64,000 nucleotides of DNA from Saccopteryx bilineata (GCF_036850765.1 NC_089490.1:294482982-294546981), one strand, 5' to 3'. Positions 46,550 to 59,156 are shown, counted from the stretch's first letter. Made by a program: numbers and translations. The notes: a model not told the origin generated them from the letters alone.

Positions 46550-47780
46550 GAATATTAATGCATTAATAGAGGAAGAAATGATTCTTTCTTATGAAATTCT
46601 AGTAAGGACAATTTGAAATAACCAGCAGAACATCGTAGTAATAACTGCTACAGGCAAGATCCATGGATGAATGCCAAAGTGAAAGAAACTTTTAAGAGTC
46701 ACAGGATATTTGCATAGTCTGAAAATATATTCTTCAAAATACTTATCAACTGTTGTTGATGTTTTAATTAAGTTCACAAATACTTTGATACTTGTCTCAC
46801 CAGGAGAATCCACATTATTGAGTCTGGGCTTAATTTCCCCACTAATTTTTAATTAATAGAATGTAAAAATAGTAATATAAGAGTACAAAAGTCTGCCCTG
46901 GCCGGTTGGCTCAGCAGTAGAGCGTCGGCCTGGCGTGCAGGGGACCCGGGTTCGATTCCCGGCCACAGCACATAGGAGAAGCACCCATTTGCTTCTCCAC
47001 CCCCCTCCCCTCCTTCCTCTCTGTCTTTCTCTTCCCCTCCCGCAGCCAAGGCTCCATTGGAGCAAAGATGGCCCAGGCGCTGGGGATGGCTCTGTGGCCT
47101 CTGCCCCAGGCGCTAGAGTGGCTCTGGTCTCGGCAGAGCGACGCCCCAGAGGGGCAGAGCATCGCCCCCTGGTGGGCAGAGCATTGCCCCTGGTGGGTAT
47201 GCCGGGTGGATCCGGGTCAGGCGCATGCGGGAGTCTGTCTGATTGTCTCTCCCCGTTTCCAGCTTCAGAAAAATACAAAAAAAAAAAAAAAGAAAAAAGA
47301 TTGCAAAAATCTAGCAAATATCGCTCTAACAAGTTGATATGAGGAAGACAGTCACTTCTGTAGTATTTTCCTAAATAGCCTTGCTAATAGTGAGGAAACT
47401 AGAGACACACCCAAATTGTGAAGCACTCTATAAATTACCTGCCCAGTATTACTTAAAAGTGTCAAAGTTGTGACAAACAAGGAAATATGAGAAAGTATAA
47501 TGAATTGGAGAAGAAAAGGAGGCATTATGGCTAAAGACAGTATGGTCTTCTGGATTGGATCCAGGGAAAAGAAAAGAATATTAGTGTTGAAAATCAATAA
47601 AATCAAAATTATCTTTTTTTTTAAACTTGTTAGAATTCAAAAACAATCATTTCTTAGTTTTGACAGTCACAGGATGGTTATGTAAAATGCAATATAAATT
47701 GTGGGAAGGGCACATAAAACTCTCAAATACTTTTCAAATCTATTACTCTAAAATTATTTTAAAATACATATTTAAAAAAA
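46550..47780 (+). mobile_element. Old L1M 3' UTR, interrupted by SINE
   Basis: Left and right of the SINE the text follows an L1M 3' UTR as I know it: ATTACCTGCCCAGTATTACT near 47434, GAATTGGAGAAGAAAAGGAG near 47501, CTGGATTGGATCCAGGG near 47551, then CACAGGATGGTTATGTAAAA near 47668 and ACTCTAAAATTATTTTAAAA near 47745 at the end. The left limit is approximate. Confidence 0.6.
46895..47301 (+). mobile_element. Rhin-1-type SINE (best plus-strand copy)
   Basis: Starts GCCCTGGCCGGTTGGCTCAG with an A-box-like TGGCTCAGCAGTAG and B box GGTTCGATTCC at 46949-46959, the internal polymerase III promoter. A polypyrimidine stretch (46995-47040), a GC-rich body and an A tail (47277-47300) follow. The TSD t[a/g]caaaa[g/a]tct, with two differences, lies at 46884-46894 and 47302-47312. 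Confidence 0.93.
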
Positions 47781-48435
47781 TTAAATTGTGCTCTTGCTCT
47801 TTTATAGATTGTTTTATCCTTCATCACCACATCGTTACCACTTTTTATGCTACTAAATAGTCTTCTACAAAATGTATGCTCTGATAAATAACATTATGGT
47901 GACCATTTTGTTTTTATGATTCAGTTCTGGTTGTGTCTCTACATTAAAATATGACATAATACTGCTTTACAGTTTCCTCCTATTTTCTGTTCTAAAGACC
48001 AAGATCAAAGAGTAAAACAAACAAAATATCAAACTTAAGCATATATTAATGGATTCTGGTACTTAACTTTAGCAAGCTAACAAAAAAATGTGGAGTATTT
48101 GAAGAGAAATGTTAAATAAATCAAGTAAGCGCCAGAAGTCAAGTCACAGAAGTCTCAAAGTAGAGGTTTCACATTCATGTAGCAAAGACGCATATGTTCT
48201 AGGTTTCTCTGGACAAGGATTTCTGGTAATGATAATAAAGATAATAAAACACTGAAGAGGGGCACGAGTCTATGAGAGTATCCATCTTCATTGAATGTGC
48301 ATTATGTCAGTAAAAGTGAACCATCATAAAAGCGGAGATCATGAAGAAACTAACCAATGCAGAGAAAATAGAAATTATTCTATAGTAAGTAGAATCCTTT
48401 TCACTCCAACACACACACACACAAACTAAGAATAT
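47781..48435. other. Unannotated intergenic DNA
   Basis: No recognisable gene or repeat; short ACAC run near 48410. Confidence 0.45.
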
Positions 48436-48439
48436 ATCA

Positions 48440-48945
48440 GTGTCTTAGTTTCTGGAACCTGTGAAAGATATCTTAAATTACTTTTTTTTTTTAAGGGTTG
48501 TGGTGGGGAGTGTTTTTGCAGATGTAATTAATTTAAGAATGTTGAGATGGATAGTTTAACCTGGATCATCTGGGTGAGCCTTAAATGGCATCAAATAAAT
48601 ACTTATACAAAGAAAGCAGGGCAAGATTAAAATTAAACACATGGAGATAAGACAGTGTGAAGATGGAGCAGAAAAAGATCTGAAATGCTGATTTTGAGGA
48701 ACAGACAAATGTAGCTACAAATTAATGAATTCTGGAGTCACTGGAAGTTGGACGAGGCAATAAACAGAGCCTGCTGAGAGTGTCTGAAGAACGCATGGCC
48801 TTACTGACATCTTGAGTTCATCAGTGTGATCCTGAACCCTGACTTCTGCCCACCAGAACTACATATATAAGAGAATAAATTTTTATTGTTTGAAACCACC
48901 AAGTTTGTGATAGCTTGTTACAGCAGCGACATGACATTAATAGTA
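48440..48945 (+). mobile_element. MaLR (MLT1-type) solo LTR
   Basis: Landmarks follow the MLT1 order: GCAGATGTAATTAATTTAAG near 48518, TGAGATGGATAGTTTAACC near 48543, CTGGATCATCTGGGTGAGCC, then near the end CCAGAACTACATATATAAG, the polyadenylation signal AATAAA at 48874-48879 and AACCACCAAGTTTGTGATAG near 48893. No retroviral genes are attached. Confidence 0.75.
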
Positions 48946-50935
48946 ACATTTTAAAGACAGTTGAAATATATTTTAAAGTACTATTAATTAAAATTAAAAT
49001 CTGCTTTATTAAAATTTTTTCAGTTCTATGCACATGTATTATTGATGAGCCAGTTTATTGAATAAATAAATAACTGAAAATAGATAGAAATAATATATAT
49101 AATAAATAGAAGTAAATAATAAAGATAAAATTAGGTAATCATAAAATATAAAGAAATCATAACCATAAAATTGCTAAATCAAAGAGCTTTTTTACTAAAA
49201 AATCCAAAAATTTGTTATACATAAAGTATAGATATATAATTATGGGTACATAATTATATAGAAACAACATTACGTCAATAAAAAACCCAAACTAAACAAA
49301 AATTCAGGTAGAAAGGGTTGGATGATAAAATTACAAAAAAGCAATCAAGCAATAAAGTTGCAAGGTAAATTCACTGAGACCATTAAGGAGAAAATTACTT
49401 GACTTACATTAAAAGTTTCCAGGTTGGAAAATTTTATGTCTGTGTGATAAAATACCCTATCAGATGCTATAATGTTTCTTCAGGCTTTAATGAGAAAAGA
49501 AGCAACAATGTAATATTGATCATTCCTAATAGAACAAGTTACTTTTAAGTCACCGATAAGAGTTATTTTCCAAAGAATAAGTATAGGGAATCTTTGAATG
49601 CACCAAAGACACAAAGGGAATTGTAACTAGACCATTTGCAGGATATCCATGGGGAAAAAAAAATGTTGAAATTTGAAAGAAACACTAGAAAAAAAGGGAT
49701 ATTTCCTCCTACAGTAAATTCAAATGGAAACCGTAGCTTCAGAAATGACCACAAGTAGAGGCACATTCCAAAGACAGAAGAAGAAGTGAAATGAGGCTCT
49801 TAAAAGAACCCAACCCTCACCCCTCACACACCTACTTTATCATAATCGAATCAAATGACAGACTGTCATATTTAGTTCACACCCAAAGCCTTAGAAAAAT
49901 AAATCACAGTCAGATTGTAGATATTTTTCATTTCAGTTTGATCTTGTAAACCATACTACTCTCTGCCATAATGTATCTGTAAATTTTGAAATAAAATAAA
50001 CAAATAAATGTAGATTTATTCAATTGTTGATGGCATTATTTCAATTCTAGTGTTGGTTTCAGTCCTACCTAGGTTTATAGGCTGAAGTCAAACACTGATT
50101 CAAAAATAAATGGTGAAGAGCTTTAGCATTTTAATGCTTTGTACATTTTACAAAAGGGCTTTTTTCCACTAAGAGCACACTTTTATTGTCAGGTAAGAAA
50201 ATAGAAAACTATGCAATTCATTGCAAAGTCAGTTTAGAAGAAGATTTTGAAAAAAGTTAGTTGGAATAAAATTTATGCCGAGTAAATACTGTGAAAAAAA
50301 AATCAATACTTGTTTCCAGAGAAGGAAATGTCTCTTGTCATATCTGTTTACATTTCATTGCACTGCATTATATGGTTTGAAATGACTCAACTGATACAAA
50401 AAAAAATATTTTAAAAAACAAACACAAAGCATATTACCTAAAAAAACAGAATTTTTCTCAAACTATTCTTATAAACACAGATTCTATCACTGCACTGACC
50501 CAAAGTATATAAAGCTAGCAAAGTTCTTTCAAGAATAATTAGAAAACTTGGACACACTTAAAATAACAAAAGAAATTGATAAGATTTTCTGCAAACAGCA
50601 TTCCATCCCATTGACCTGTTCAGGTCCACCCTAATAATCAGCTGTCTTAAAATCAATTGTGCATATCCTGATCCATGTAGTGACATCTACCATACTCACA
50701 GCCATGGCAAATTGGGTGTGGATACCAATGGGTAGAAAGTCTAGGGAATTTAGAATTCTGCCTACCATACCCACTAAATTATATATGGGAGAGGGTAATC
50801 TGGTTTACAGGTTTGGCTTAGTATTTGATGTTCTCTATATATTCTTGATATTCATTTTAAAACAAGATGAAAATAATATGTTCTTAAGTTGGTTTTAAAC
50901 TATCTTGTTTAAACATCTAATTTTAATAAAACAAT
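48946..50935. other. Unannotated AT-rich intergenic DNA
   Basis: No recognisable gene or repeat; several A runs. The short frame at 50659-50898 is featureless. Confidence 0.45.
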
Positions 50936-50951
50936 AGAAATAGTTGCCCAT

Positions 50952-53900
50952 ATGTTGGGCCACAAAGACAATATCAGCAAATTTAGAAAAATTGAAATTG
51001 TACCAAGCATATTTTCTGATCATAAAGCCTTGAAACTAGAATTCAACTGCAAAAAAGAGGGGGAAAAACCCACAAAAATGTGGAAACTAAACAACATACT
51101 TCTAAAAAATGAATGGGTCAAAGAAGAAATAAGCGCAGAAATCAAAAGATATATACAGACAAATGAAAATGAAAATACGACATATCAGAATCTCTGGGAT
51201 GCAGCAAAAGCAGTAATAAGAGGAAAGTTCATATCACTTCAGGCCTATATGAACAAACAAGAGAGAGCCGAAGTAAACCACTTAACTTCACACCTTAAGG
51301 AACTAGAAAAAGAAGAACAAAGACAACCCAAAACCAGCCGAAGAAAGGAGATAATAAAAATCAGAGCAGAAATAAATGAAATAGAGAACAGAAAAACTAT
51401 AGAAAAAATCAATAAAACAAGGAGCTGGTTCTTTGAAAAGATCAACAAAATTGACAAACCCTTGGCAAGACTCACCAAGGAAAAAAGACACAGGACTCAA
51501 ATAAATAAAATCCAAAATGAAAGAGGAGAGATCACCACAGACATCATAGAAATACAAAGAATTATTGTAGAATACTATGAAAAATTATATGCCACCAAAT
51601 ACAACAATCTAGAAGAAATGGATAAATTCCTAGAACAATACAACCTTCCTAGACTGAGTCATGAAGAAGCAGAAAGCCTAAACAGACCAATCAGCAGGGA
51701 GGAAATAGAAAAAACTATTAAAAACCTCCCCAAAAATAAAAGTCCAGGCCCAGATGGTTATACTAGTGAATTCTATCAAACATTCAAAGAAGACTTGGTT
51801 CCTATTCTACTCAAAGTCTTCCAAAAAATTGAAGAAGAAGCAATACTTCCAAACACATTTTATGAGGCCAACATAACCCTCATACCAAAACCTGGCAAGG
51901 ATGGCACAAAGAAAGAAAACTACAGACCAATATCTCTAATGAATACAGATGCTAAAATACTAAACAAAATACTGGCAAACCGAATACAACAACATATTAA
52001 AAAAATAATACATCATGATCAAGTGGGATTCATCCCAGAATCTCAAGGATGGTTCAACATACGCAAAACGGTTAACGTAATACACCATATCAACAAAACA
52101 AAGAACAAAAACCACATGATCTTATCTATAGATGCAGAAAAGGCTTTTGATAAAATACAACACAATTTTATGTTTAAGACTCTCAACAAAATGGGTATAG
52201 AAGGAAAATATCTCAACATGATAAAGGCCATATATGATAAACCATCAGCCAACATCCTATTAAACGGCATAAAACTGAGGACTTTCTACCTTAAATCAGG
52301 AACAAGACAGGGTTGTCCACTCTCTCCACTCTTATTCAACGTGGTGCTAGAAGTTCTGGCCAGAGCAATCAGACAAGACAAAGAAATAAAAGGCATCCAT
52401 ATTGGAAAAGAAGAAGTAAAGCTATCACTTTTTGCTGATGATATGATCCTATACATCGAAAACCCGAAGGACTCCACAAAAAGATTATTAGAAACAATAA
52501 ACCAATACAGTAAGGTCGCAGGATACAAAATTAACATACAAAAGTCCATAGCCTTTCTATATGCCAACAATGAAATATTAGAAAATGAACTCAAAAAAAT
52601 AATCCCCTTCACGAGTGCAACAAAAAAAATAAAATACCTAGGAATAAACATAACAAAGAACATAAAGGACCTATATAATGAAAATTACAAAGCATTGTTA
52701 AGGGAAATCGAAAAAGATACAATGAGATGGAAAAATATTCCTTGTTCTTGGATAGGAAGAATAAATATAATCAAAATGGCCATATTACCCAAAGCAATAT
52801 ACAAATTTAATGCAATTCCCATCAAAATCCCTATGAGATTTTTTTAAAGAACTGGAACAAAAAATCATCAGATTTATATGGAACTATAAAAAACCCCGAA
52901 TAGCCAAAACAATCCTAAGGAAAAAGAATGAAGCTGGGGGCATTACAATACCTGACTTTAAACTATATTATAGGGCCACGATAATCAAAACAGCATGGTA
53001 TTGGCAAAAAAATAGACACTCAGACCAATGGAACAGAATAGAAAGCCCAGAAATAAAACCACATATATATGGTCAAATAATCTTTGATAAAGGGGCCAAC
53101 AACACACAATGGAGAAAAGAATGCCTCTTCAACAAATGGTGTTGGGAAAACTGGAAAGCCACATGCAAAAGAATGAAACTCGACTACAGCCTGTCCCCGT
53201 GTACTAAAATTAATTCAAAATGGATCAAAGACCTAAATATAAGACCTGAAACAATAAAGTACATAGAAGAAGACATAGGTACTAAAATCATGGACCTGGG
53301 TTTTAAAGAACATTTTATGAACTTGACTCCAATGGCAAGAGAAGTGAAGGCAAAGATAAATGAATGGGACTACATCAGAATTAAAAGTTTTTGCTCAGCA
53401 AGAGAAACTGATATCAAAATAAACAGACAGCCAACTATATGGGAACTGATATTTTCAAACGACAGCTCAGATAAGGGCCTAATATCCAAAATTTACAAAG
53501 AACTCATAAAACTCAACAACAAACAAACAAACAATCCAATAAAAAAATGGGAAGATGACATGAACAGACACTTCTCCCAGGAAGAGATACAAATGGCCAA
53601 CAGATATATGAAAAGATGCTCAGCTTCATTAGTTATTAGAGAAATGCAAATCAAAACTACAATGAGATACCACCTCACTCCTGTTAGATTAGCTATTATC
53701 AACAAGACGGGTAATAGCAAATGTTGGAGAGGCTGTGGAGAAAAAGGAACCCTCATTCACTGTTGGTGGGACTGTAAAGTAGTACAACCATTATGGAGGA
53801 AAGTATGGTGGTTCCTCAAAAAACTGAAAATAGAACTACCTTATGACCCAGCAATCCCTCTACTGGGTATATACCCCAAAACCTCAGAAACATTGATACG

Positions 53901-54162
53901 TGAAGACACATGTAGCCCCATGTTCATTGCAGCACTGTTCACAGTGGCCAAGACATGGAAACAACCAAAAAGCCCTTCAATAGAAGACTGGATAAAGAAG
54001 ATGTGGCACATATACACTATGGAATACTACTCAGCCATAAGAAATGATGACATCAGATCATTTACAGCAAAATGGTGGGATCTTGATAACATTATAAGGA
54101 GTGAAATAAGCAAATCAGAAAAAAACAAGAACTACATGATTCCATACATTGGTGGAACATAA
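50952..54162 (+). pseudogene. L1 ORF2, partial, single frameshift (reverse transcriptase)
   Basis: The first open frame is 50952-52847 (631 codons). It begins in the endonuclease tail (MLGHK) and covers reverse transcriptase: [12 protein letters not shown] from residue 264, YRPISL at 324, motif A around D394, [10 protein letters not shown] from 450, and the catalytic FADD at 494-497 (52431-52442). A run of seven Ts at 52839-52845, one more than the reading frame needs, shifts the frame to a stop. The next frame is open to the normal stop at 54160-54162 and holds the C-terminal Cys/His cluster (CWRGC near 53722, H-C and C to 53775). It is not a host gene. Confidence 0.93.
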
Positions 54163-54442
54163 AAATGAGACTAAGAGACATGGACAAGAGTGTGGTGGTT
54201 ACCAAGGGTGGGGGGGGGGGAGGGAGGACATGGGAGGGAGGGAGGGAGAGAGTTAGGGGGAGGGGGAGGGGCACAGAGAACTAGATAGAGGGTGACGGAG
54301 GACAATCTGACTTTGGGCGAGGGGTTTGCAACATAATTTGATGACAAAATAACCTAGACATGTTTTCTTTGAATATATGTACCCTGATTTATTAATGTCA
54401 TCCCATTACCATTAATAAAAATTTATTTAAAAAAAAAAAAAA
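54163..54442 (+). other. Young L1 3' UTR with G-rich tract
   Basis: Positions 54206-54271 carry many G runs separated by A, capable in principle of G-quadruplex formation. Then come ATGTACCCTGATTTATTAAT near 54378, an AATAAA at 54413-54418 and the A tail. Confidence 0.85.
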
Positions 54443-54487
54443 AGAAATAGTTGCATAAATTTTAGTATTAAAGTCTCTTCATTTTTT

Positions 54488-54852
54488 TTTTTTTAATTTT
54501 TCTGAAGTGAGAAGTGGGGAGGCAGAGAGACAGACTCCCACATGTACCCAGCTGGGATCCATCCGGCATGCCCACTAGGTGGCAATACTCTGCCCATCTG
54601 GGGCGTTGATCCATTGCAACCAGAGCCATTCTAGCACCTGAGGCAAAGGCCATGGAATCATCCTCAGCACCTGGGCCAACTTTGCCCCAATGGAGCCTTC
54701 ACTATAGGAGGGGAAGAGAGATAAAGAGAAAGGAAAAGGGGAAGGGTGGAGAAGCAGGCGGGCTCTTCTCCTGTGTGCCCTGGTCAGAAATCAAACTCAG
54801 GACTTCCACACATTAGACCTACACTCTACCACTGAGCCAACTGGCCAAGGCC
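54488..54852 (-). mobile_element. Rhin-1-type SINE (older)
   Basis: The head at 54852 reads CCTTGGCCAGTTGGCTCAG. The B box has decayed to GAGTTTGATTTC. The A tail is represented by a T run, 54482-54494. The TSD aaagtctcttcatttttt is perfect at 54470-54487 and 54853-54870. It sits 45 bp from the A tail of the young L1. Confidence 0.9.
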
Positions 54853-54870
54853 AAAGTCTCTTCATTTTTT

Positions 54871-55931
54871 ATCATTATTTTTAGAGATTATCTGAGAAGC
54901 TGTGCTCAATGCACAGTCAGTACATAAAGAAAGACTATCATATAAGAAGTAATGAGGAAAATATAATTACAGGTAATAGTGTAGTTTTTTATCTGGAAAA
55001 ATAAGAAATTTAGCTGGAAAATATTAAAGCACAATAATTTAGTAACATTATTTACTTGCAAAATTGTTATGGAAAACTATTATGTTATTTATATATAAAC
55101 AATGAGCAGTTTATTAACATAAAGAAAGAAAATACCTTATTTATAGATATAACTACACAAACACAAAAATAAGTAGTTAGGGATAAACTTAAAAAATAAA
55201 GTATTTATGAAAAGCACAAAATTCAATGAAATAAAAAGCTAAACTAGATATATACATTCAATGACATACAACTATTATATACTTCCAAATTTATCTATCA
55301 AACTATATCCATAAAATCCAGTAGGATTGGAAAATACAGATTCACAAAGCTATCTTATTGGAGGAATATGAGTGCAAAACTCTAGAAAACATTTTTCAAG
55401 ATGAATAACAAAGATATACTTTCTCCCATTTACTAAAATGCTTCAGAGAGCACTTTAAAAAGTATGGTGTTAGCCAAGAATCAGAATGAAAAACAAAGAA
55501 AAAAATTAAGTGAATTAATCAACCTAGACTCTTTATCTTAAACTTTGTCCAAACAAAAACAGAGTAGCACAAACAACGAATTATATATTCAAGGCTAACT
55601 GTAGTATAATGACAACATGTGTGTGTATATCTGTCTATGTGGAGTTAAGAATTTAATTATATATATTATTGAAATTTCAACTAATTGAGAAAATCATAAG
55701 AGCTGCAAAAAAACCTGATGTACCTTTGACACAGGGTTCATTCTATTTTTAGCATTTTATTCTAGTAATATGTACTTAAGAAACCAACGATGAACAAGTC
55801 TTTTCATAATAGTGGTGTTTGAAACATTTAAAAATACAAACTATGTATCTGGGATTTAATCTTTAATGGTCTATACCTGTAGGTTTCAAAATAGTACAAA
55901 AAATAAAAATGAAATTTAGAGGATTAAATCA
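54871..55931. other. Unannotated AT-rich intergenic DNA
   Basis: No gene or repeat recognised. Confidence 0.45.
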
Positions 55932-56043
55932 CTAGGAAAATATTAAAACAAATACAATTTTATGTAAAATATATATGTACCTATACATACATATAAAAGT
56001 TATTTGGAGTAATTTTCATATTATTTTTGTAATATATTTGTAT
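55932..56043 (+). repeat. Dispersed duplication, copy 1
   Basis: From CTAGGAAAATATTAAAAC to AATATATTTGTAT this 112 bp segment recurs at 56979-57092 with one substitution and a small T-run length difference. The flanks differ. Confidence 0.9.
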
Positions 56044-56430
56044 TCCTTAAATTTTCTACATTTAGAACCTATTGCTTTAAACATCTACCTAATGCACAAT
56101 AAATAAAATAATTTAAAAAGAGTGAAAAAATTCTATCACAAGTCAAAGTTTATTTCATAGTAATTACTACCATTTACTCTAAAAAAGTCAAGTACTTAGC
56201 CTAGAAAGAAAGCTATGCAATTACCAAATACTTATTTCTAAATGCTAGGTAATATCTTCATATCCTTCAATTGCATTATAAACTTTATACTTTTTTACAC
56301 TTCATTTTGAGAAACCCAAGTCATAACTCTAATCATGATCCTTAATGTCTTGCTTTTACATATTTCTTATGAATCTCCATTTTTCATTTGGTCTCTGGTA
56401 ATTCATTTTTACCTACATAATATATTATAA

Positions 56431-56669
56431 TATGTCCCCAGTGGGTGAATATATCAGAAAGGGAAGAGAATGTAAAGATGTCTGAATCATACATTAATGC
56501 CCTAACTAGGACATTCAGGACAGAGAATGCTATAAAACAATGTATAAGATTATCCCCTGTGGATGAGTCTATCAAAAAGAGCACAGAATGTAAAGATGTC
56601 TGCATCAGGCATTAATGCCCTTCACAGGACATGCAGAACAGAGAACGCAATAAAACAATGTATAAGAAG
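56431..56669 (+). repeat. Tandem duplication, two ~119 bp units
   Basis: Units 56431-56550 and 56551-56669 share GAATGTAAAGATGTCTG, CATTAATGCCC, CAGAGAA and ATAAAACAATGTATAAGA in the same order at the same spacing, at roughly 80% identity by eye. The reverse frame at 56384-56605 spans it and is not a gene. Confidence 0.88.
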
Positions 56670-56978
56670 ATCTGTCTTCTTCATGTCAGTCAACTTCTAT
56701 TTCAGGTTAACCTGATGTTTACTCAATGGGTCTATTTACAAAATACCTGTGACAGAGTTTATGTATAGTTTTAATTTGGTATTCTTCTCTTCACCAAAGC
56801 AGATCTAGCTACTAACACTATTGATTGCTCAATCTACCAAAAACAAAACCCAAAAGTAGATCCCAAATAGAACACCACATTCTGGGATTACCAGTCAGCT
56901 TCTTGGTGGAAGGTTGATTACATGGGATCCCTGCCATCAATATGAGGTCAACAGTTAATTCTAGGAAAAATTGATAGC

Positions 56979-57092
56979 CTAGGAAAATATTAAAACAAAT
57001 ACAATTTTATGTAAAATATATATGTACCCATACATACATATAAAAGTTATTTGGAGTAATTTTCATATTATTTTTTGTAATATATTTGTATA
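56979..57092 (+). repeat. Dispersed duplication, copy 2
   Basis: Near-identical partner of 55932-56043, same orientation, 1.05 kb downstream. It differs by C for T in GTACC[C/T]ATAC and one extra T. Confidence 0.9.
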
Positions 57093-57760
57093 GCCAGGTA
57101 TGCAAACCAATACATACGTGACCACTAAAACATGGAACTTGTGTGAATGAAAGTCATGTAATCCTTCCAGTCAAACTGAAAACAGTGGACAAGGTAATTC
57201 AGAATGATAGTGGAAGAAGAAAGAGTATTAATATTAGCTTAGATATCACTATCATTTATATCACTATTACTTATATTTTATGGCGATTGTTTCTTTGCCA
57301 TTTATATCATAGTAATAATGGATGCTAATAGTTACCTACAGGTTCCATGTTTATAGAATTAAAGTGATCTGACATATGGTGCCATCACAGTGGAACTTTA
57401 AGTTTCTCCTGCACTGGGGATATGCTCCTGATACATCAACTTCTATCTTTGACATAGTATTTTGTAACTATATTATGTTACGGTATTTTAGATGAAATTG
57501 TTCAAGTGTCTTACTTGCTCTGCTAAAGTATACATTATTGATAACAGAGGTTTTCTTCTAATTGTATTCATCTGGAATACTTTTATGCACTCAGAACATA
57601 GTATGTTCAACAAATATTAATTGCACTGAAATACTTCAGAAGATAAAATTGTAGGTAAATATTTTCTAATGAAAAAATACTGAATATGAAGGGGCAAAGT
57701 TACCTTTTTTGAAAGGTATTATTGCATTCTTAAAATTTTTAAATTAACTCCCATCACTTA
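57093..57760. other. Unannotated intergenic DNA
   Basis: Nothing recognised. Confidence 0.45.
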
Positions 57761-57774
57761 AAAAAGTGTGATCA

Positions 57775-58150
57775 GCCTGACCAGGTGGTGGCACAGTGGA
57801 TAGAATATCAGACTGGGATGCAGAGGACCCAAGTTTGAAACTCTGAGGTCACCGGCATGAGCGTAGGCTTAACCAGCTTGAGCAAGGGCTCACTAGCTTG
57901 AGCCAGGGGTCACTGGCTTGAGGATGAGATCATAGACATGACCCAATGGTCGCTGGCTTGAGCAAAGAGTCACTTGCTCTGTTGTAGCCAGCCTGGTCAA
58001 GGCACATATGAGAAAGCAATTACTAAACAACTAAGGAGCTACAACAAAGAACTGATGCTTCTCATCTCTCTCCCTTCCTGTCTGTCTGTCCCTATCTCTC
58101 CCTTTCTCTGACTTTTTTTTTCTCTCTCTCTGTCAAAAAAAAGAAAAAAG
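57775..58150 (+). mobile_element. Type-B SINE
   Basis: The head GCCTGACCAGGTGGTGGCAC is followed by GAGGACCCAAGTTTGAAAC, three or four GGTCACTGGCTTGAG modules (57890-57985), GGCACATATGAGAAAGC, a TC-rich tail and A-rich end. The TSD aaaaagtgtgatca lies at 57761-57774, with aaaaagcatgatca at 58151-58164. Confidence 0.9.
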
Positions 58151-58164
58151 AAAAAGCATGATCA

Positions 58165-58760
58165 TATTTTTAGCATTTGATGGCATTTTTGCAGTGTCCT
58201 AATATCTTTATGAAGGCGGTAAAATGAATTAATATATAAATCCCATTGCATGAGTATAGGTACATGTATCATAGTCAGTTTCACCTTCAGTAAAGTTTTC
58301 AGTTGTGGTCACTTTAGCTCTAAATAAACCTAACAGAAATAGAAAAAGCCCAGTGAAGAAAAATGAAAAGGATTGTAATCATAAATAAGTAATACCATAG
58401 GAGATGACTCCAAATGAGGGAGGGGGCCATGAAATAGACTAGGCTGAATTACTCTGAAAAGACCAAGGGGAAAAAGGTGATAAAATAGAAGCATATTAAG
58501 TAAAGAAAAGAATAAAATAAATACACAGAAATTCTTCTTTTTTGCCCTTCCTTCCAATTCAAGTACAATGGATAAAATCAGAGTGCTTAAAAGTAGAAAA
58601 TAACAGACCTCTTGCTTGGAATAAATTGTGAAGAAATAGTTTCAGAGTTTCTCACTGCTCCATTCCTAACTGAGGATCTAAATCAACATCACTATACCTT
58701 TATTTCCCAATATTTGTATAAAAATGTTAGATAGTAAAAGCTCCTAAGTTAGACTAAACA
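58165..58760. other. Unannotated intergenic DNA
   Basis: No gene or repeat recognised. Confidence 0.45.
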
Positions 58761-58771
58761 AGAACCTAACA

Positions 58772-59156
58772 GGCCATGGCCAGTTGGTTCAGTGGTAGAG
58801 TATCAGCCCAACATTTAGAAGTCCCAGGTTCAATTCCTTGCCAGGGCACACAGGAGAGGCGCTCATCTGTTTCTCTACCCTTCCCCCCTCCTTTCTCTCT
58901 GTCTCTGTTTTCCCCTCCCGCAGCCAAGGCTCCATTTGGAGCAAAGTTGGCCCAGGCACTGAGGATGGCTCTATGGCCTCTACCTCCTCCTCAGGTGCTA
59001 GAATGGCTCCAGTTGCAACGAAGCAATACCCCGGATTGGCAGAGCATCATCCCCTAGTGGGTATGCCGGGTGGATCTTGATTGGGCGCATGTGGGAGTCT
59101 GTGTCTCTGCCTCCCGCTTCTCATTTTAGAAAAATACAAAAAACAAACAAACAAAA
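58772..59156 (+). mobile_element. Rhin-1-type SINE
   Basis: The head GCCATGGCCAGTTGGTTCAG is followed by B box GGTTCAATTCC at about 58827-58837, polypyrimidine, body and an A-rich tail with (AAAC)n. The TSD agaacctaaca is perfect at 58761-58771 and 59157-59167. Confidence 0.93.

Larger units (their letters stand above)
50948..54442 (+). mobile_element. Young 5'-truncated LINE-1 (3.5 kb)
   Basis: The copy starts inside the end of the endonuclease coding region and runs to an A tail (54429-54442). The TSD agaaatagttgc is perfect at 50936-50947 and 54443-54454. Its ORF2 shows only one visible break, far fewer than the L1 at 12.6 kb, so it inserted much more recently. 5' truncation is the usual outcome of L1 insertion and leaves no promoter, ORF1 or complete endonuclease. 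Confidence 0.95.

Noticed and set aside
46895..46970. tRNA gene
   Set aside because: A and B boxes are present, but the sequence is the head of a SINE with a ~400 bp body, A tail and TSD, and the rest does not fold as a complete tRNA on inspection.
50952..52847. A 631-codon host gene
   Set aside because: Its motifs (SPGPDG, YRPISL, FADD) are those of L1 ORF2, and the element has an A tail and TSD.
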